A DNA stretch of 64,000 nucleotides from Saksenaea vasiformis B4078 (taxonomy: Eukaryota > Mucoromycota > Mucoromycetes > Mucorales > Saksenaeaceae), in contig JNDT01002033.1 of NCBI GenBank assembly GCA_000697055.1, forward strand, positions 59,798 to 123,797. The letters are read 5' to 3'. The translations under genes were made by a program, and so were the position numbers. Shown piece by piece: positions 58,325-64,000 of the stretch; position 1 is the first letter of the stretch; every line of letters begins with the position of its first letter. The notes beneath the pieces were generated by a model. That model made no database searches, was not told the DNA's origin, and saw only the letters and a program-made list of their open reading frames with translations.

Positions 58325-58560
58325 GAAAAATGAAGCGCAGAGGACTTGAAGCGATACAAACGTCCAGCGATCTATTGTACAAGATGAGTGATGCTGAGCG
58401 CAACGATACTGGCTTACCTGGTGGTGAACAATGGGCTACACTACGGCCAAGACGGTTTGAGAGAGACGTCATGCAGGCTAAACGATAGACAAAAAGACAT
58501 GAATAATCATGTATGTATATAAATTGACATCGTTACTAGGGATGTTACTGAGAACAGAGC
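58325..58560 (+). repeat. Direct repeat R3, copy 1 (pairs with 62640-62880)
   Basis: Shares with 62640-62880, in the same orientation, gcagaggacttgaa, a gcgatctatt/cgatctatca block, agtgatgctgag, ggccaagatgg and gacatgaataatc-type blocks in the same order. Confidence 0.7.
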
Positions 58561-58730
58561 CAAAGAAAAAAAAAGGAATTCGTACATTCGTTTAAGTATG
58601 GACTATTTTGGGTGGAACCTGTCCTTATCGTAAGATGCTTCCACTGCTTCCGACGGACATGAGAACCATCATTGAAGCACCTCAATGCAAGAACGGGTTC
58701 CCGTTTCAATGAGACATTTTCTTTATGAAA
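58545..58730 (-). repeat. Dispersed repeat family R1, copy 2
   Basis: Minus strand matches 31585-31800 plus strand (see that entry). It directly follows R3 copy 1, and the same R3-R1 order recurs at 62640-62975, so R1 and R3 may be parts of one larger element. Confidence 0.7.
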
Positions 58731-59469
58731 TGTGCTTGTCACAGTAGAATCCAGATCTCCTGTGGAGTCATGGAGTATCAACGTTCACAGATAAATTTGC
58801 GATCGAAGGAGAACAATTTTTACTAATAGAAGGTCTATCTGAACCTGATGTACTTTGGCCATATGAATATTATATTTGATATTTTTGATTCTTCGTGTCG
58901 TAATGCTTTCTCGAGATTCGCAAGTCGAAATAATTACAGCGAAATTTCCATACCCTCCAAACAACGCTTAGCTTCATTGAAAAGGAAGCTTGTGGACTGA
59001 GTAATACTCAAATTGATTAACAGAGCAGCAGATAGCTTTCAAAGCTATCTATTTGCGTAAGTTCCCTATTTCTCTCACTTTGGCGACAGATCATACTTAC
59101 GCCGTGTTCTGTCTTTTTCTCCGTATCGTGTGACATTACTCACGATTATAGAAACACTCTTTAATAGCAATTGTGAAAGATAGCGGTAAACCACGTTTTA
59201 GGCAGATATTTGCTGTTTATTCTCTCTTTAATATAGGTCGGTAAGCTTGACTAATAACTATTGCGATTCCCCCGCTCCGAATTCCTCCTCCACCTCTTTG
59301 TTTACATGTTGACACGCCCTTCGCCTCACTTCTACCTATGTTCTCCATAGACACTCGTGTCCAATGGTACTACCTCTCCCGCATAAGACTTACCTGTCTA
59401 AGACGGACGATGTATCAATTCCTTACCGATTCTTGTTGTTCGTCTTCTTGTTCCTCTTTTACCGATCCT

Positions 59470-59665
59470 CTTCTTAACCGTCTTGTTCTTGACCATCCTC
59501 TTCTTAACCATCCTTTTCCTACTCATCCTCTTCCTATCCGTGCTCTTCTTACCCATCCTCTTCCTACTCATCCTTTTCCTACCCATCCTCTTCCTATCCG
59601 TGCTCTTCTTACCCATCCTCTTCTTATCCATCCTCTTCTTACTCATCCTCTTCTTACTTACCTTA
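59470..59665. repeat. 15-bp minisatellite
   Basis: About a dozen degenerate units of the pattern cttctta/cctaccca/tcct with a 15-base period. Because 15 is a multiple of three, all frames stay open: plus strand gives Leu/Ile/Phe repeats (LFLPI), minus gives Lys/Arg/Met repeats (KRMGK). I take the ORFs as repeat artefacts. Confidence 0.85.
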
Positions 59666-62639
59666 TTATTCCTGTTCTTGTTCGTCCGTTCCTTTTTTTT
59701 TCCGGGGAAGAGGGGAAATTGTAACCCATGACAGGTTCGACGCCTTCGCTGAAGAGAAAGTAGAGTGATATCCCACCAAAACCCCTCTCCCGTTTGTGCT
59801 TGTCATTCCATCCGCCGGTATCATCCCATCGCCGTGACATGGAGATGCATCCGCCGATGCATGGGTTGATCGTTTGCGAGATCAACCTACCTCCGAGGTC
59901 CGACCCTCCATGGAGAGAGAGGATCGTACACCAGCTGAACCAGATGGACGCATCCAGCCCTGACAGACGAATGCTGTCAGGAACCGTGCCCGCCAGTTCC
60001 CGCCCCCCGGAACCGACGAATACATCGACTTTAGACATTACTCTCTGGTGTCATGTAAACCAGTCGAACGAATGTTCTAATAAAAAGCGCATGTCGGCTA
60101 TCAAACCGGAGTGACAGCTATACGGACAGATTCAGTACCAGGAATCAGCCGAACCCGTAGATCAGATCCACAGGACAATGCGTTAACTGACCTCTGAGGC
60201 TGAGGCACAGCTAAAAGGGAGGTATTTTAAAGAATCATCTCTGGGAACCTTCCAACCCCACAAGACCAAAGTCTTGAGACGTGCGCAGGCTAACTCAATG
60301 AAGGGAACTCAATGAAGAGAACCCAATGGAGAGAACCCAATGGAGAGAACTCAATGAAGAGAACTCATGGAGAAAGCCGGTCAGGCGAATACCCCAAGAA
60401 CAGTTACTCCGGACTGACTGTCCTCAGAACGCACGCTGCCACGTAGTTTAAGGATATCTCCCTGGGAACATGGCCGGCCCGCGCGTGTTGGCCAACTCCA
60501 TAAAGGTGAAAACTAGTCAGCTGAAGCTCCAATCCGGAAAAAAAACCCGGGAAGCCGATATCCGACCCAAAGGAGCCTGATTAATCCCATGGACACGCGA
60601 AATCCCATAATCATAATCGCCAAAGGATTGTGAAGTTTCATCCCGGGACAGGAATCCGCTAATCCTAAGACGATGCGCCAGATAACCTCTCTCGAAGTTA
60701 CCTACTGACCAGCTCCTCCTCCTCAGAAACCAGTTCAGCCAGAAGGACCTGGGTCCCAAAGGGCGACTTTGGAAATTCGGCACGGTGACGCATAACTTAC
60801 TGGATGACGACCAATGGAGGACTGGCAGCATATAGATGGTGTAAAGCCACGGCCATGGGTTTGCATAGTCCCGAGTCTCTACAAGAAAAAAGCATGAACA
60901 AAGTACAGCGAGTTGTTATCTACTCGCCGTACCATGATCGAGAGCGTATACAAGTGGTTAATAAAAAGAAAAAAAGAAATAAACACAAGAAACATACCTT
61001 GAAAAGGAAGACCGATCGTGGAGACTCAGTAGACTATGCAAATTCTGACGCCAGAAGCGAAGCGGAAGGAAATGGATGGATGGTACCTGCCTCGGAGTCG
61101 TAAACTATAATAGTTGAGTTACACCGTGTGAAACAAACAGTACAAAAACGTACCTAATTTGATTCGGCATTTGCGGTTTGCATAACACCGACGCGATCGT
61201 GAATGATTGCAATGAGTAATTAACATGTCAATGAATGGAAAGGATCAATCCAATGTTTACTTACTTCGACCAAGGTGGAATGTTCAGGGCCCGACCAGTA
61301 AGTGGAGACTGTTCGCTTGAGAGTGCATGCGAAATCAGAAATGGGAGTTAATGAGAAAAGAATAAATGATCGATCGATTCATAAAGCATACCTTGTTCAA
61401 GTAAACAGAAACGCGTTAAAGACACGAGATACGCGTGTTTACGGGAACTAAACAACATGTAAAAAAAACGATTTCTTTTGGAAGATGACTTACCGGGTTG
61501 CTGCGCCGCAGCAAGTGAATAAGAAAATGAGGCAAGCAGTAATAAAGAGAAAAGAGGAAGAATGAGAAAGAAAAAAGAGAAGAGAAGTATAAAAGAAAAG
61601 AAGTACAAAAAAGAAAAGCTCTTTTGTCGACATCATCAGCAAAGAGTGGCCAGCTCTTTGCAACGTCTTGTATGTCTGGCCAGGACAACAAGAACGCATG
61701 ATGATGATGTTGACCTCGCCACTGAGCACAACAAGAAGTATAAAAGGGAAAACTTACCAAAAGAAGATATAAACGAAAGAGAAAAAAACACAAAAGGAAA
61801 AAAAACGCCTTTTTAAAGACCTCTTGAGAAATCAACCCCAGCGTGTTATGTCACTCCCCCAAAGATAATGCAGTGTTTCTGAGGAAAGAAAAAAAAGGTG
61901 GGCGTATTGAAGTGATCTCTCATGTCGAAGGTTTGTTGCAAAGGGCATTAACACATTCGAATGTCATTTAGTTCGGTCATTCAGTTGAATGCGACGGGAT
62001 CGCCATTATAAAAACAGCCTAATGTAACGACGATTACATTGCGCTTTCCCGGTGTTTATTCGCAGTACGTTTTTCCTACGGTAAGTAACTTGATTATTCT
62101 CCAGTATCGTTTTACTGCGAAATATTCACGCTAATTGCATAAAGATTGATCTATTACTGCAGTCGGATTTTCATTAAGTTAAGGAAAGGAAGGGTGCTCT
62201 GGCAACATCAAATGTCGCTTCTCGTTAAAAAGGCACTTGTATATTTAGCGTGCTGTAGGTATGTGCAATGGAGTTTGGTTGCCTGGTTTTACGTGATCGA
62301 TTAGGCGGGTCTGGCCTACCGCCCTCTCATAAATCTGCGTCATGACGGTCGTATCTACGGTACAATAGGAAGCTAGCTGCAGCTTGCATCAAAAACATAA
62401 AAGATGTCCTCAAGTCGAAAGACGTGCAAAAATAGAAAGGAGATGGTGGTTTAGGGAAGTGTCGTTGTGAAAAATAGATGTCCACTGGATGCAAAATTTA
62501 TTCGAGAAGCATAAAAATAACTCATGGTTAGTAAATGAAAGATGCTTTGAGGTCTTGTACTTATCCTCCCCGAAGGGTAATCCAGCGATTACACGGTGAC
62601 CCAACCCCGCACCGAAGCGGTGGGAGCGGGTAGAGGGAG
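59666..62639. other. Gene-poor region, possible old mobile DNA
   Basis: Bases about 59720-60820 are richer in G and C than the surroundings and carry Pro/Ser-rich frames on both strands, but no gag, protease or polymerase motif was recognised. A tandem repeat lies at 60293-60370. At 61340-61830 the DNA is A/T-rich low complexity. A TATA-like tataaaaa occurs at 62007, followed by a possible exon-donor ggtaagta at about 62080, but no coding exon follows. Confidence 0.4.
60293..60370. repeat. 14-bp tandem repeat, about 5.5 copies
   Basis: Units of the form aactcaatgaagrg / aacccaatggagag repeat five times with a period of 14, then break off in aactcatggag. Confidence 0.85.
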
Positions 62640-62975
62640 GACGGTCTGCAGAGGACTTGAAACGATCCAACGTCTGGCGATCTATCACAAAAAAGAAATC
62701 AGTGATGCTGAGTATGATAACGTTTACTTGCTTAAGTGGTGAATATAAGTCACACACATGGCCAAGATGGCTCGGGACAGAGGTGATGCAGCCTAACCAA
62801 GAGGCAGAAAACATGAATAATCTTGCAGGTGTAACGGATTAACGTTGTTACAGGGAACGTTAAAGTTGAACAGAGTCAAAGAATAAAAAAAGATTCATGC
62901 ATCTCTTTCAATACGGATTATTCTGGTATGAACTCATCGTGGAACATTTCCATGTTTTGTTCCCTAAAACACTTC
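62640..62975. repeat. R3 copy 2 followed by R1 copy 3
   Basis: Bases 62640-62880 match 58325-58560 and 62865-62975 match the R1 family on the minus strand (agagtcaaagaat, a poly-A stretch, then ggatattctgg-type blocks), in the same order as at 58.3-58.7 kb. Confidence 0.65.
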
Positions 62976-63029
62976 TCAACTTATTCTTTTATCAAATATT
63001 TTTATATAGAGTACTTAACGTAGTGTATC

Positions 63030-63209
63030 CGACTCTGCTACGGAGCGCTCCACTGTAGGACACTCCACCGTGAGACGCTTCGCTATTTCCGTACTGCACT
63101 ATACCTTATTATGGCAAGTAACGACACTTCTATTTTACTAGCCGCTCAGAATTTGGGGGACCGGAGTGTCCCGTTGGAGTGTCCTGTTGGAGTGTCCCTA
63201 GTAATTCCC
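63030..63209 (+). repeat. Third terminal-repeat end, matching 57547-57740 inverted
   Basis: Reads ggagcgctccactgta, then ttctattttact..cagaatttgggg, then ggagtgtcccgttgg and ends in ctagtaattccc. The reverse complement of 57547-57740 shows the same order with few changes. No left partner is visible nearby. Confidence 0.7.
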
Positions 63210-63478
63210 CGTCAGGAAAGAATGTCTTTTTTGCAAATAACAGATGACTTGGCTCTTTCTTGCATAAACAGGACAGATACAAGACCATGTCGTTCAGTCT
63301 AACGCGTTTGTTCGTCCGACTGTCAGAGAATAGTTGGAACAAAATGGCAGCCTCGGCAGGCGTTTCGTGAATAGTTTCTTCATTGATTGGGAAGTTGCTA
63401 CCTGACACTCAACGTCTGCCTGTTAGGGGGTTACTCAGCTAACATAATTCGGAGAACTGTTAGATAGGTGGCTATAGT

Positions 63479-63837
63479 ATACACTATGGGAAAAAATTTG
63501 TGACACTTGACAAAAACCTAACATAAATTTAATTTGTCTAACACAACATAACAGAATCTAACGCATTATAAGCAGTATAATATGCATGACACAAATCTAA
63601 CATAAATCTAATGTAAGCCTAACATATATCTAATGATAAAGAAAGTAAGAGAGGACTGGTACAAATACGATTTCAGCAAAAAGATACTGAGTACAGTCAT
63701 ATAACATGTGTATGAACAAAGAGAGGGACCTGTCTTTTCTTTAGTTCAAAGATTCACTGCACAATTTTTAAGGTCCCACGTGAAACCTTTTTTCTTACTG
63801 TCTATTTTTCTATTTTCATCTTACAACGATTGTGAAT
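63479..63837 (+). mobile_element. Possible 5' end of a Tc1/mariner-like element
   Basis: After a TA at 63480-63481 the sequence cactatgggaaaaaatttg looks like the terminal repeat of a Tc1/mariner-type element. It is followed by a subterminal zone (about 63512-63640) with at least five copies of a ctaacataaat-like motif. The open reading frame at 63838 follows. The right end of the element is outside the window, so this is unproven. Confidence 0.4.
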
Positions 63838-64000
63838 ATGCCAAAACGCGGTACAAAATCTACTTTTTACTGTAAACATTGTAAGCGGATGTTTGCGACG
63901 TCGAAGCATGGAACGCTCTCCCCACACCAACGTAAATGTCCTACCATGATGGCAAAAGTGCAAGCCATGTCTTCCTATATGATGCATGCTGCACAGCCAT
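63838..64000 (+). CDS. Zinc-finger protein, N-terminal part (partial at window edge)
   Basis: An ATG-started frame runs off the right edge after 54 codons. Residues 12-34 read YCKHCKRMFATSK..LSPHQRKC, a C2H2/C2HC-type finger (C-x2-C, then H and C). The basic start MPKRGTK fits a DNA-binding protein. Together with the element-like end upstream, it may be the DNA-binding N terminus of a transposase, but an ordinary host zinc-finger gene is possible. Confidence 0.5.
   Translation, partial: MPKRGTKSTFYCKHCKRMFATSKHGTLSPHQRKCPTMMAKVQAMSSYMMHAAQP

Larger units (their letters stand above)
58296..59449. other. Gene-free region with repeats
   Basis: Holds the direct-repeat copy at 58325-58560 and the R1 copy at 58545-58730. 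No gene recognised afterwards. Confidence 0.5.

Noticed and set aside
59338..59724. Leu/Pro-rich membrane-like ORF
   Set aside because: It is produced by the 15-bp minisatellite.
59658..60831. LTR retrotransposon
   Set aside because: Higher GC and Pro/Ser-rich frames suggested it, but no paired terminal repeats, primer site or polymerase motif was found.
61348..61835. Phe/Leu-rich ORFs on the minus strand
   Set aside because: The DNA is A-rich low complexity; no motif, no splice structure.
1..64000. tRNA, rRNA or snRNA genes
   Set aside because: A by-eye look for T-loop-type and U-snRNA-type sequences found no structure that could be folded convincingly.

Overview
The window looks like nuclear DNA of an early-diverging filamentous fungus, most likely Mucoromycota (Mucorales-like). 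This is inferred from short GT-AG introns (mostly 36-110 nt) with consistent phases, pyrimidine-rich tracts before several start codons, compact genes, and protein families typical of these fungi. I cannot name the species. About 18 genes are supported. Long stretches between them hold decayed mobile DNA and repeats.

Layout. 0-11 kb: 3' end of a SAM-dependent methyltransferase (+), a small unknown gene (-), CSN7 (-), ISD11 (+), a large P4-ATPase lipid flippase (-) and an unknown Ser-rich protein (-). 11-15.6 kb: gene-poor, with a decayed gene and diverged repeats. 15.7-17.2 kb: HGH1 (-). 17.2-25 kb: a repeat island with short tandem arrays, a 128-bp tandem repeat and a broken MULE-type transposase. 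25-30.6 kb: ARL8 (+), an APC-family amino-acid transporter (+), an unknown protein (-) and mitochondrial ribosomal protein uS15m (-). 30.6-33.8 kb: repeats and a broken reading frame. 33.8-45.9 kb: a gene-dense block with PPX1 polyphosphatase, an F-box-like protein, XPF/RAD1, a G-protein gamma subunit, TFB4 (TFIIH p34), DCC1 and an unknown 269-aa protein. 48.8-50 kb: PDX1 (vitamin B6 synthesis). 51-53.1 kb: the branchpoint-binding protein BBP/SF1 (-). 54.1-56.8 kb: a gene fusing a probable MACPF-like region, an acidic linker and about nine Sel1 repeats. 56.9-64 kb: mobile-element territory with inverted-repeat ends, a TnpB/Fanzor-like zinc-ribbon fragment, minisatellites and, at the right edge, the start of a Tc1/mariner-like element with a zinc-finger ORF.

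The genes are mostly unrelated housekeeping functions. The clearest functional grouping is XPF, TFB4 and DCC1 within 8.2 kb: two nucleotide-excision-repair factors and a sister-chromatid cohesion/replication factor. TFB4 and DCC1 are head to head over about 510 bp. Exon boundaries were placed by eye from splice signals, reading phase and family similarity; none was tested with transcripts.
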